Positions 1 to 7,699 are shown, numbered from the stretch's first letter. The stretch is 13,726 bases of DNA from Candidatus Gribaldobacteria bacterium (GCA_026396775.1 JAPLWD010000097.1:1-13726); one strand, 5' to 3'. Notes: generated by a model from the sequence alone, not told the origin. Made by a program: numbers and translations.

Positions 1-27
1 CTCCATATAAAAAATAAATCATACTTA

Positions 28-836
28 TTATTTTTGACAATTAGGGCAGTAGTGTGAGCTACGTTGAGCGATGATGGATCGCTGAATTTTATTCTGACAG
101 TTAAAACAGGGCTGGTTGGTTCGGCGATACACTTTTAACATTTTAACATAGTTGCCCTTTTCGCCATTAATATCTCGGTAATCCGAGCTAGAGGTACCCC
201 TCAATTGAACAGCTTTTTTAAGGATAGCTCGCATGGCTTGATAAATCTGCTTGATTTCTAGTTCAGACAAACTGCCAATTGGCCTTTGCGGCAAAACTTT
301 GGCTTGAAATAAAATCTCATCAGCGTAGATATTGCCAATGCCAGCGATGACATTTTGATCCATTAAAACTGCTTTAATTTTGCCCTTTTTATTTAAAATT
401 ATTTTTTGGAAAACACTTAAAGAGAGGTTGCTATCCAAAGCATCCGGCCCCAAACTTAAAATAACTTTAGAGCTAGCTAACTCACTAGTTTCCCACAACT
501 CAATCTTAGCAAATTTACGAACGTCTGAAAGGGCTAACTGATACCCGTTATCTAAATAAAAAATTAGATGTAAAAAACGATTCATTGGGTCAGCCTTAAT
601 GGCATTCTCTTGCTGGGAAACCCAAAGTTTACCTTGCTTCTGCCACTGCCCATACATTAAATGGCCAGTCATTTTTTGATGAATTAAAAGTGATAATCCG
701 CCAGAGAGTTCTAAAATAATATTCTTACCCAATCTTTTTATTTGCGTAATCTTTTTTCCTTTAATCTTTTTTTTGAATTGAACAAAGCCTTGATTTTGCC
801 CTTTAATAAAACAACGAATTTTAGCAATTCAGGCAT
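28..836 (-). pseudogene. mutM: Formamidopyrimidine-DNA glycosylase (Fpg/MutM), N-terminally disrupted
   Basis: MutM excises oxidised purines such as 8-oxoguanine and nicks the strand; catalysis uses the N-terminal Pro and the Glu after it. The frame open from about 828 down to the stop at 28 carries typical Fpg segments: GKKITQIKRLGKN (with the conserved Lys), QKMTGH, GIGNIYADE, and a C-terminal zinc finger with Cys pairs CFNC and CPNC plus the RSSHYC Arg. The canonical start MPEL is encoded by an ATG at 836, eight bases after the upstream receiver gene, but in another frame. It runs straight into sequence matching about residue 23 of the family (IAKIRCF), so about 18 codons including PEVET are gone and the frame is shifted. 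The longest remaining ORF would start at a TTG at 732 and lack Pro1 and Glu2. Probably an inactive remnant; a sequencing or assembly error is the alternative. The family call is secure; loss of function is inferred. Confidence 0.88.
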
Positions 837-844
837 ATCAAATC

Positions 845-1216
845 TTAGCTCTTCTTACTCAAAACATCCCTCACCTTTTTGATTATCTCGTTAGGCGTAA
901 AATGCGCTTTGACTAAATAATCAGTCGCCCCCAATTTCAAACCCTTTTCCACATCCTCTCTTTGACCTAAGTTAGACAAAATAACTACTGGAATAGAGGC
1001 TGTAGCTGGATCCTCCTTAACTTTAGCTAACACTTCAAACCCATCAATCCCTGGTAAAATTAAATCTAAAAGCGCCATATCGGGTTTTTCTTCTTTCATT
1101 TTTTTAATGCCACTTTCACCATCCACTGCTTCAATTGTTTCGAAGCCTTCACTAGATAACTTCTTTGACATTAACTCTCTTAAAAATTTGTCGTCCTCAA
1201 TAATTAAAACTCGCAT
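845..1216 (-). CDS. Stand-alone CheY-like receiver (response regulator), second of a pair
   Basis: Single receiver domain of about 123 residues with no output domain. Visible residues: acidic pocket EDD at 7-9, phospho-acceptor Asp51 in LLDLILPG, Ser81 in LSNLG and Lys103 in YLVKAH, so it should be phosphorylatable. I chose the ATG at 1216 because it puts MRVLIIEDD exactly at beta-strand 1, as in the paralogue just upstream; an in-frame ATG at 1249 would add 11 atypical residues and sits in the loop of a hairpin. No Shine-Dalgarno site is evident at either. It lies downstream of a histidine kinase and the first receiver and eight bases before mutM. It likely takes phosphate from that kinase and acts by protein contact, as CheY, PilG and PilH do. 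Partner and output are unknown. Confidence 0.9.
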   Translation of the reverse strand: MRVLIIEDDKFLRELMSKKLSSEGFETIEAVDGESGIKKMKEEKPDMALLDLILPGIDGFEVLAKVKEDPATASIPVVILSNLGQREDVEKGLKLGATDYLVKAHFTPNEIIKKVRDVLSKKS

Positions 1217-1237
1217 AAGATAAATTTGGCTTACTCC

Positions 1238-1260
1238 CGCTCTTTCCATAGGAAGGAGCG
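1238..1260. repeat. Intercistronic hairpin between the two receiver genes
   Basis: Ten-base inverted repeat CGCTCTTTCC / GGAAGGAGCG around the 3-base loop ATA. Read as plus-strand RNA all ten pairs form (one is U-G) and a T-rich stretch follows, like a terminator; read as minus-strand mRNA there is one A-C mismatch and no U-run. The alternative ATG of the downstream receiver (1249) lies in the loop. Possible roles are mRNA processing or stability, or stopping antisense transcription. Confidence 0.5.
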
Positions 1261-1270
1261 AAATTTTTTA

Positions 1271-1636
1271 TTAACCAATTATTTTTTTAATTTTTTCAAT
1301 AACTTCTTTCGGGTCGAACTCGGTTTTAATCAACCAATCACGAGCTCCTAAATGCTTTACCCTTTCTAGTTCCACCGGCTGACCAGAATTAGAAATCACA
1401 ATAACGGGGATGTTACTCAATTGAGGATCCGCTTTCATAGCCTCTAAAACCTCGAAGCCATCTTTTTTTGGCATCACAATATCGGTTAAAACCAAATCGG
1501 GTTTTTCTTGTTTAAGTAAATTAATTCCCTCCTCTCCGTCGCGAGCGACAGTTACTTTATAGCCAACATCGCTAAGCTTTTTTTGAAGAAGCCCCGACAT
1601 AATCTCTTCATCCTCAATAAGTAAAATATTTTTCAT
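1271..1636 (-). CDS. Stand-alone CheY-like receiver (response regulator), first of a pair
   Basis: A 121-residue receiver domain only. Beta-strand 1 ends IEDEE (acidic pocket at about 8-10), the phospho-acceptor is Asp52 in LTDIVMP, the switch Ser is 82 in ISNSG and the conserved Lys is 104 in WLIKTEF. There is no DNA-binding or enzymatic output. It is clearly paralogous to the next gene (similar lengths; both have SN.GQ after strand 4 and DGFEVL after the Asp loop), which suggests tandem duplication. It starts 49 bases after the histidine kinase stop; the leader is A/T-rich and has no obvious Shine-Dalgarno site. Likely a phosphorylation target of the adjacent kinase; the downstream effector cannot be seen. 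Confidence 0.93.
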   Translation of the reverse strand: MKNILLIEDEEIMSGLLQKKLSDVGYKVTVARDGEEGINLLKQEKPDLVLTDIVMPKKDGFEVLEAMKADPQLSNIPVIVISNSGQPVELERVKHLGARDWLIKTEFDPKEVIEKIKKIIG

Positions 1637-1685
1637 AACTATTATTTAATTTCATTTTACTTTAAAGAACTAAAAAAACAAGCCC

Positions 1686-2933
1686 TTACCTCTGACGAGG
1701 ATCTCTGGGTAAAACGAAGAAAAAGGTGGCACCATGACCTTCTTGAGATTCAAACCAAATTTTACCTAGATGAGCCTCAATAATATTTTTAGCGATAAAC
1801 AAGCCCAAACCCGTCCCCTCGGTTTCAGTTTTAACAGCGTTGGGCGATCTGAAAAAACGCGAAAAAACTCTTTTCTGTTGATCAGGAGGGATACCAATAC
1901 CATTATCCTTAACCATAAAATAAACTTCTTCTTTCGGCTTGTCCCAAGCCATTGAAACCAGCACTTTACCCTGTTTTGTATAGTTGATAGCATTATCAAC
2001 TAAATTTTGAATAACAATGCCAAATTTTTCCTCATCAACATAAATGGGCGGGATAACACTACTAGGCTTTTCAAAAACAAAATCCAAACCTTTTTGAAGG
2101 GCTAATTCTTTCAGCGGAGCCAAGGCTTTTTCGGTTAATTTAATAATATCGTAAGGCTTTAGTTCATATAAAAATCGTCCCTCTTCAATTCGAGTGACAT
2201 TTAATAAATCGTTCACTAAACGAATCATCCGCTCATTGCTTTGATGGGTTTTTTGTAAAAATTCTTTTTGGCTATCAGAAAGCTGCCCTAAATCACCCTC
2301 TAGCATCATATTCATAATCCATTTAATAGCAGAAAGAGGAGTCCTTAATTGATGAGCAGCAATGGTTACAAATTCAGTTTTCATTTGCTCTACAGCTTTT
2401 TCTCGAGTGATATCATGTAAAACAATCATCTTCCCCATTTCCTTGCCCAAACCCTTAATGTTCAGAGCTGAAACCTCCAAAGTTAAATTATCGTTGGGCT
2501 GAAACTCTACTCGATCCAAATCTAAACCTTTTTCTTGTAAAAATCTAAACAGAGACCCTATCCTTTGGTCTTCGACTAACTCTTGGAAACTTTTACCCAA
2601 AATATTATCAGGCAATAACGAAAAGAAAATTTCAATTTTTGGGTTGCAGAGGGTAATGACATTCTTTTCTAAAATAATAATCCCATCAGCTAAGTTTTTA
2701 ATAATCGCCAAAGTTCGGTCTCTTTCGCCTTCCGCCAATTTCCTTTCCAATTCGACATCTTCTAGAATATTTAATAAGGCCTGTTTTGACTCCACTAGCT
2801 CTTGGGCTTTTTTATTTAGGCCCCCACAATTCTTTTGAGGAACAGCTGAATAATCATCTTGATCTTGGACAAGGTTTTTTCTAACTGGCTTAGGAGGACC
2901 TGTAGGATAGTTTTGATTAGCTAGCGCTGCCAT
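1686..2933 (-). CDS. Soluble PAS-domain sensor histidine kinase
   Basis: A 415-residue histidine kinase without membrane segments. Order: a polar, probably disordered N-terminus (1-40); a coiled coil (about 41-75, KKAQELVESKQ...); a PAS domain (about 75-180, ending HDITREKA); HisKA dimerisation domain with phospho-acceptor His194 in AAHQLRTPLSAIKW; and HATPase_c with N-box NLVDNAINYT (310-319), G1 DNGIGIP (343-349), an F-box (RFFRS) and G2 GTGLGLFI (373-380). All catalytic boxes look intact, so it should autophosphorylate and pass phosphate to a receiver, most plausibly the two encoded next. It starts six bases after the PAS-only gene, clearly co-transcribed. Lacking its own membrane input, it may receive signal from the two preceding coiled-coil proteins (inference). 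No Shine-Dalgarno site is evident. Confidence 0.94.
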   Translation of the reverse strand: MAALANQNYPTGPPKPVRKNLVQDQDDYSAVPQKNCGGLNKKAQELVESKQALLNILEDVELERKLAEGERDRTLAIIKNLADGIIILEKNVITLCNPKIEIFFSLLPDNILGKSFQELVEDQRIGSLFRFLQEKGLDLDRVEFQPNDNLTLEVSALNIKGLGKEMGKMIVLHDITREKAVEQMKTEFVTIAAHQLRTPLSAIKWIMNMMLEGDLGQLSDSQKEFLQKTHQSNERMIRLVNDLLNVTRIEEGRFLYELKPYDIIKLTEKALAPLKELALQKGLDFVFEKPSSVIPPIYVDEEKFGIVIQNLVDNAINYTKQGKVLVSMAWDKPKEEVYFMVKDNGIGIPPDQQKRVFSRFFRSPNAVKTETEGTGLGLFIAKNIIEAHLGKIWFESQEGHGATFFFVLPRDPRQR

Positions 2934-2938
2934 AAAAG

Positions 2939-3544
2939 TTACTTTACCAAAGAGTCGTTAATAATCTTTCTTAAATTGCTAAGTTCTTTTTTGAGCTCAA
3001 CCATCTTGAGCTCTCTGCCAACTGATAATTTATAAAATTTTTCTAGCTCTTCTACTTTTTCTCCCAACTCCTTGGTTCTTTCCTGTACCTTTTGCTCTAG
3101 GTTTAAATACAACTCTTTTAAATCAGTAATATCAAAAATCCCCACAAAACAGCCAATAACATTACTCTCCCGATCTTTTCTTTGTTCTAGATAAACTTTA
3201 ACTGGGATTGTTTTAGTCTTTGTTAAAATTCTCATTTCCACGCCCTTAACCGCAATACCATTAAAAACCTTTCTTTGATATTCTGACCAATTGTCCTTTA
3301 CAGAAAAAAACTTCTCGATTTCCTCGCCAATAATTTTTTCCTCATTAAGCCCCACCAGCTTTTCAAAGGCTAGGTTAGAATTAATAATAACTCCCAAAGA
3401 GTTAACAATCAAAAAAGGAAGGGGCAAGGGAGTGGCAAATTCTTCAAAGTAAAACCGAAAATTATCTAAATCGGCCTGTAGATCCTTAAGTCTTTTTTTT
3501 GAATCAAAATTAATTGGTTTGGGAACCTTCAAAATATTATTCAT
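2939..3544 (-). CDS. PAS-domain protein with C-terminal coiled coil, no kinase
   Basis: A 201-residue soluble protein. Residues 1-35 are helical and charged, about 40-145 form a PAS fold (LPFLIVNSLG..., ending GIFDITDLKE), and 146-195 are a coiled coil. The segment from about 167 (ELEKF...RELKM...LKKEL) recurs almost word for word at the end of the membrane protein encoded just upstream. In many bacterial kinases that signature lies inside one long chain between HAMP/PAS and the kinase. Here the gene stops instead. Its ATG overlaps the upstream stop as ATGA (four bases), which suggests translational coupling; the kinase begins six bases downstream. Likely a signal-relay subunit between membrane sensor and kinase. 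The ligand of the PAS domain cannot be told. Confidence 0.85.
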   Translation of the reverse strand: MNNILKVPKPINFDSKKRLKDLQADLDNFRFYFEEFATPLPLPFLIVNSLGVIINSNLAFEKLVGLNEEKIIGEEIEKFFSVKDNWSEYQRKVFNGIAVKGVEMRILTKTKTIPVKVYLEQRKDRESNVIGCFVGIFDITDLKELYLNLEQKVQERTKELGEKVEELEKFYKLSVGRELKMVELKKELSNLRKIINDSLVK

Positions 3545-4536
3545 TTTTTGAGACCCTTCTTAGGTTTTTTAGCTAAGATTGCTAACTCTTTTTTCAACGC
3601 AATCATCTTAAGTTCTCTTTTAATAGTTAAACGATGAAATTTTTCCAACTCTTTGATTTTATCCTCTAGCTCTTTGACTTTATTTTTACTTTGATCTTCA
3701 ACCCGATTAACTAGGCCATTTAGAGATTTATCTTTGGCTGTTACCTTGATGTCTAAAATACTATTTTGCTCTTTTAGTTCGGCTTGAGATTTTTGCAACT
3801 GAATGGCCATTTGATTAAGCGTTAACCCAAGTATGCCTAATTCATCTTTAGTCGTAATGTTGATTCTCCAATTTAGCTGTCCCTGACTAAAAATTTTAGC
3901 TCCTCGTACTATTTCTTGTAGGGGTATGGTAATTTTTCGGCTCAATTTAGTGATTAGCCAAAGACCGATTATAAATTCTAATATAATTAAAAAAATAGCA
4001 AAATAAATAATCTCTTTAATTGCTCTCTGGAGATCATTTAAGGAAAGATCTACTCGAGCGAAACCCATTAATATTTCTGACGAAGAGGAAGCCGACCCAG
4101 TTAAAGCCTGATTATTAGCTAAGATGGGTTGCCAAAAACTCTTCGCTTTTTTGTTATCCGAACCAGCCCCCCCCAAAACTATCCCCTTAAAATCCTTTTT
4201 CATTTTTCTCAAAATTTCTTCAGGCATTTTTTGTGAAAGATCTATTTCATTTTTAACTTCTATAACTTGGCCATCTTGATTATAAAGCCCAACTCCCACA
4301 ACTTCTGAATCTTTTAAAAATTTATCTATTTGTGAAAAGCAAAGATCCTCATTGGCTGAATTCAATCCAACTTGGCAGAGATAGCTTAAGCTATTAGCCA
4401 AAACTTGCCCTTTTTGTTCTAATTTTTGATTTAGATTTTCTTGATAGTGATTAAGAAAAAAACCAAAAAAAGCTAAAGAGACAAAAACTAATAATGGCAA
4501 AATATAAGTAACAATCTTCCACTTAAGAGTTTTCAT
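3541..4536 (-). CDS. Membrane sensor with extracytoplasmic domain, HAMP and coiled coil, no output domain
   Basis: A 331-residue inner-membrane protein. TM1 is at about 9-29; an extracytoplasmic region (30-172) contains Cys54 and Cys66, which could form a disulfide, and phrases typical of Cache/PAS-like sensors of kinases (VGVGLYNQDGQVIEV; FWQPI; MGFARVDLS). TM2 is at about 174-196, a HAMP domain follows (about 197-250, including DELGILGLTLNQM), then a coiled coil to the end with the ELEKF...RELKM...LKKEL signature shared with the next protein. No HisKA, methyl-accepting, GGDEF or other output domain is present. It begins inside the last codons of polA (14-base overlap) and ends in an ATGA overlap with the PAS gene, so it belongs to that operon. 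Probably the transmembrane input subunit of a split histidine kinase (inference). The stimulus is unknown. Confidence 0.85.
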   Translation of the reverse strand: MKTLKWKIVTYILPLLVFVSLAFFGFFLNHYQENLNQKLEQKGQVLANSLSYLCQVGLNSANEDLCFSQIDKFLKDSEVVGVGLYNQDGQVIEVKNEIDLSQKMPEEILRKMKKDFKGIVLGGAGSDNKKAKSFWQPILANNQALTGSASSSSEILMGFARVDLSLNDLQRAIKEIIYFAIFLIILEFIIGLWLITKLSRKITIPLQEIVRGAKIFSQGQLNWRINITTKDELGILGLTLNQMAIQLQKSQAELKEQNSILDIKVTAKDKSLNGLVNRVEDQSKNKVKELEDKIKELEKFHRLTIKRELKMIALKKELAILAKKPKKGLKK

Positions 4537-6826
4537 TAGTTAGAGATTTTAATTCACCCCAATTATTACCCGCGCTCAAATCGACAGCCAAAAAAATATG
4601 TTGAGCGATTATGTTTTCCATAATGACTTTAATAGCTTTAGCACTTTTTTTCAAAGCGTCATTACTAATTTCAAACAAGAGCTCGTCGTGAATTTGGAGC
4701 AACAAGCGACATTGGTCGTTTAGTAAACCTTCTTGATTAAGCTTAACCATGGCCATTTTAATAGCATCGGCTGAAGTTCCTTGAGGCCCCATATTTACAG
4801 CCATTCTTTCAGCTTGAGATTTTAACCGCTGGTCTGATGAATTAATTTCGGGTAAATACCTCCTCCGGCCAAAAAAAGTTTCACTAAATCCTTTTTCTTT
4901 ACTTAGTTCTTTAGTTTTTTTGACATACTCAGCAATTCCTGAAAAATTTTCAAAATATTTTTGAATAAATCCTTTGGCGGTTTTCTGGTCAACCCCTGTT
5001 CTTTGAGCCAAAGAGTTAGGCCCCATGCCATAGAGAATACCGAAGTTAAGTGTTTTAGCAAAGTCGCGTTTTTCTTTAGTAATTTCTTGAGGTTTTAAAT
5101 TAAAAATTTGACTAGCTGTTAAAGTATGAATATCTAATCCCTGTTTAAAAAAACTTTGCATTTTAATATCACCCGATAGCCAAGCAGCTATTCTCAACTC
5201 TACCTGTGAATAGTCAGCCGATAAAAGCTGATAGCCTTCTTGAGCCACAAAACATTTTCTAATAGCCTGTCCCAAGATACCTCTAGTTGGAATGTTTTGT
5301 AAGTTAGGGTTTGAACAACTCATCCTGCCAGTTTCAGTACCCAGTTGATGGAAGTGCGGATGAATCCGTCCACTCTCGGTAATCATTTTTGGTAAAGCAT
5401 CTACAAAACCAGTTTTTAACTTTGCCAATTCTCGATGGTCTAAAATTAAAGCCACAATTGGATGAGATCCCTTTAATTTCATAAGTTCCGACTCTCTAGT
5501 GGAAATAACTCCCTTTGGGGTTTTCTTTAAGCTAGTAATTGGAATTTCTAGTTTTTTAAACAATACTTCACTTACTTGAGCCGGCGAATTGATATTAAAC
5601 TCTAGACCTGCTTTTTGATAAATCTTTTTTTCTAAAGTATTTAACTCGTTACTCAAAAAATCTGATAGTTTTTTTAATGACTCTTCACTAGTTTTAATTC
5701 CCAAGGCCTGCATTTTCTCTACCACCGGAATAAGATTTTTTTCTAATTTAACAATTTGTGAAGATAAAATTTCTGCTTGCTGAAGCCTTTTAATTTCCTC
5801 TAATAATTCTGACTGATCTCCTTTCATTTTAACCTTTTTAGCTCCAATTGAAAAGTTAAAACCAATTTGTTGACCTTGAGAACTTTTTTTGCCTTGACTA
5901 ACTTCATCCTCAGTTGAAGTTTTCAAAAATTTATCAATTAAAGAATAAAATCCATATTCACTCAAAACCTTTTTCACTTCAGCTGGATCGTACTTTCCCC
6001 ACAAACAATCCTCAAGATTGAAATCAATGGGCACTTGGCAATGGATAGTTGACAACTGTTTAGATAAAAAAGCCTGCTCTTGATATTGTTTTAATTTAGC
6101 TAAAACTCCTGGCTTAATTTTAGCCGCTTGAGCTGAGTTATCTTTAATGGCCTGATAAATATTTTCTAAGGTTCCAAATTCTTTTAAAAGCCCAATGGCG
6201 GTTTTTTCACCAATGCCTGTCACCCCTGGAATATTATCCGAAGGATCACCCTTCAAGCCCCGATAGTCTAAAAGTTGTGCTGGGATTAAACCATCGTATT
6301 TCTCTTTCACCGCCGTTTCACCAAAAAGTACTGTATCCTTAAGGCCCTTACGCATCGTATAAACCCGAACCTGAGCGTCAACTAATTGCAAATTATCTAA
6401 ATCACCGCTTAAAATAACAACTTGAATTTTGGGAAGAACTTGTTTTCTTTTAGCCTGAACCGCAATAGTGCCAATCACATCGTCCGCCTCGAAGCCTTGC
6501 TGTTCATAAATGGGAATGGATAAAGCCCGTAAAATTTCTTTGATATAATCTAATTGTTCGTAAAGCTCATCAGGCGCTTTCACTCTTTGGGCTTTATAGG
6601 CCTTAAACTGTTCGTGCCGAAAGGTTGGCCCCTTTAAATCAAAAGTAGCTACAATATATTGAGGGTCTAGATCTTTAATGGCTTTTAATAAAAGTAACAA
6701 AAAACCATACACCGCATTGACTAATTTACCATCCTTAGTTTTCAGGGGAGGTAAGGCATAGTAAGCCCGATGAATTAAAGCGTTACCATCAATCACCAAC
6801 AGTTTTTTACTTTTTTCTTGAGGCAT
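4523..6826 (-). CDS. polA: DNA polymerase I lacking the 3'-5' exonuclease domain
   Basis: Fills gaps and removes RNA primers in replication and repair. The 767-residue product has an intact 5' nuclease domain (about 1-300: VIDGN with Asp13, FEADDV 112-117, LSGDLDNLQLV 139-149, GLKGDPSDNIPGVTGIGEKTA 190-210). A short charged linker (about 300-360) stands where proofreading domains normally sit, followed by the polymerase domain: RMSCSNPNLQN, motif A DYSQVELR (Asp538), motif B with Lys591 and NFGILYG (594-600), motif C HDE (713-715). E. coli Pol I is about 930 residues; the missing length equals the 3'-5' exonuclease, so no proofreading is expected. It is the first gene of the minus-strand run and overlaps the sensor gene by 14 bases. 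The ATG at 6826 fits the family start directly before the first nuclease strand; no Shine-Dalgarno site is evident. Confidence 0.97.
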   Translation of the reverse strand: MPQEKSKKLLVIDGNALIHRAYYALPPLKTKDGKLVNAVYGFLLLLLKAIKDLDPQYIVATFDLKGPTFRHEQFKAYKAQRVKAPDELYEQLDYIKEILRALSIPIYEQQGFEADDVIGTIAVQAKRKQVLPKIQVVILSGDLDNLQLVDAQVRVYTMRKGLKDTVLFGETAVKEKYDGLIPAQLLDYRGLKGDPSDNIPGVTGIGEKTAIGLLKEFGTLENIYQAIKDNSAQAAKIKPGVLAKLKQYQEQAFLSKQLSTIHCQVPIDFNLEDCLWGKYDPAEVKKVLSEYGFYSLIDKFLKTSTEDEVSQGKKSSQGQQIGFNFSIGAKKVKMKGDQSELLEEIKRLQQAEILSSQIVKLEKNLIPVVEKMQALGIKTSEESLKKLSDFLSNELNTLEKKIYQKAGLEFNINSPAQVSEVLFKKLEIPITSLKKTPKGVISTRESELMKLKGSHPIVALILDHRELAKLKTGFVDALPKMITESGRIHPHFHQLGTETGRMSCSNPNLQNIPTRGILGQAIRKCFVAQEGYQLLSADYSQVELRIAAWLSGDIKMQSFFKQGLDIHTLTASQIFNLKPQEITKEKRDFAKTLNFGILYGMGPNSLAQRTGVDQKTAKGFIQKYFENFSGIAEYVKKTKELSKEKGFSETFFGRRRYLPEINSSDQRLKSQAERMAVNMGPQGTSADAIKMAMVKLNQEGLLNDQCRLLLQIHDELLFEISNDALKKSAKAIKVIMENIIAQHIFLAVDLSAGNNWGELKSLTNENS

Positions 6827-6856
6827 ACAAATAATGACAAATTATTATTCTATTTT

Positions 6857-6909
6857 ACTGCCATTTTCTCAAAATACAAATGTTGACTGAATGATTTTTT
6901 TATGGCAGT
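6857..6909. repeat. Inverted repeat in the divergent polA / CBM9 intergenic region
   Basis: ACTGCCAT (6857-6864) and ATGGCAGT (6902-6909) form an exact 8-base inverted repeat separated by 37 bases, in the 146-base gap between the divergent starts of polA (minus) and the CBM9 gene (plus). Spaced half-sites there could be an operator or simple chance. AT-rich -10-like hexamers occur on both strands, but none has a good -35 partner, so I call no promoter. Confidence 0.3.
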
Positions 6910-6959
6910 GTTTACCTGTGCTACAAATCGTTTTAAATAAGTTGGTTCATACTCTAAAA

Positions 6960-6964
6960 GGAGG
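6960..6964 (+). promoter_or_regulatory. Strong Shine-Dalgarno site of the first CBM9 gene
   Basis: GGAGG lies eight bases before the ATG at 6973, the classical spacing, and fixes that start. It stands out because the neighbouring housekeeping genes (polA, pilB, the sensor genes) show no such site. Confidence 0.75.
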
Positions 6965-6972
6965 TTCATTAA

Positions 6973-7583
6973 ATGAATTCAATTTACCCAATCATTCAGA
7001 TAAAGGATAAAGAAAAAACCCAGATCGGTGGATTTTTGAATAACACTTGTTGGCATAAACAGATCAAAGAACCAAAAAGCCAACATTTTTTAAAACAACC
7101 CTATGGCGCAGAACCGATGTCTACCCTTACAATGGTTTTAGTCGCCTACAACAGCTCTGGCGTATACTTCTATATTTCAACCGGAGCCAAAGGAAAAATC
7201 CAAATTGGGGAATTTAGGCAGTCTTGGGCAGGAGTTCTTCAATATGACACTATTTCCTGTAGCTTTTTCCCCCCTAACCAAAAGGAACCAATTTGGTTTG
7301 CTGTTTGCCCAGCTGGCGGAACAGCCTTCAGTTTGCCTGGAGGCCAGCATAATCACTGGCCACCTGGATACAAGAGGATAGCCACTTCTGGGTTGCTGAA
7401 TTCTTTGTGCCATGGCAAACAATAAATCATCCAGACCACGGGAAGGTGGTGGATCTGAGATTCAATGTTGATGTAAGAAAGTGGCATGGGGGAGAGAGAG
7501 AATGGGGCTATATGTATCATGCTGGCGAAGAGGGTTATTCCGAACCACAAAAATACGGTATCCTACAAGTTGAGATACCGTAA
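6973..7583 (+). pseudogene. CBM9-like carbohydrate-binding domain protein, frameshifted
   Basis: Frame 1 runs from the ATG at 6973 to a stop at 7425, but the CBM9-like reading continues in another frame from about 7377 to TAA at 7581-7583: DSHFWVAEFFVPWQTI, then LRFNVDVRKWHGG, ending YGILQVEIP. One extra G at about 7375-7377 (AGGAT to AGGGAT) would join YKR to DSHFW and give about 203 residues. Support for CBM9: IGGFLNNTCW resembles the family opening (ID-G-L-D--W), T-V-VAY--SGVY follows, then CPAGG and WVAEF-VPW, paralleling the next gene (NPNG, WCAEMQVPW, FWVNFDSR). Unlike that gene it has no signal peptide, and Asp of IDG is Gly here. CBM9 domains bind sugar chains; no catalytic part is visible. 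Either a decayed gene or a one-base sequencing error; the fold assignment is by eye. Confidence 0.72.
7554..7582 (+). repeat. Inverted repeat across the end of the first CBM9 gene
   Basis: TACGGTATC and GATACCGTA form a perfect 9-base stem around an 11-base loop; the restored stop codon overlaps the right arm. No T-run follows, so it is not a terminator by itself. It may protect the mRNA 3' end together with the terminator 25 bases downstream. Confidence 0.5.
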
Positions 7584-7606
7584 ACTCAATAAAATCATAG
7601 TTAAAA

Positions 7607-7653
7607 AATCCCTATCATTCTGTTATTTCAGAACCATAGGGATTATTTTTTAT
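7607..7653 (+). terminator. Rho-independent terminator after the first CBM9 gene
   Basis: Two-part stem: AATCCCTAT (7607-7615) pairs with ATAGGGATT (7636-7644); after a CA/CC internal loop, TTCTG (7618-7622) pairs with CAGAA (7629-7633) around a 6-base loop. ATTTTTTATT follows directly. An A-run precedes the stem, so it may also work in reverse. It separates the two CBM9 genes into independent transcription units. Confidence 0.88.
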
Positions 7654-7699
7654 TCCCCCAACTAAGATTCCTAAGCAAAATTCTACACCTAGCAACGAC

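Noticed and set aside
1766..2838. Open frames overlapping the histidine kinase in other frames on both strands
   Set aside because: They lie wholly within an intact kinase with conserved boxes.
6911..6939. TTTACC-N17-TAAATA as a promoter for the first CBM9 gene
   Set aside because: The -10 matches the consensus at only three positions; indistinguishable from AT-rich background.
7177..7550. Minus-strand open frames opposite the first CBM9 gene (7177-7422 and 7353-7550)
   Set aside because: No family features; both overlap the clearly coding plus strand, and composition explains the open frames.
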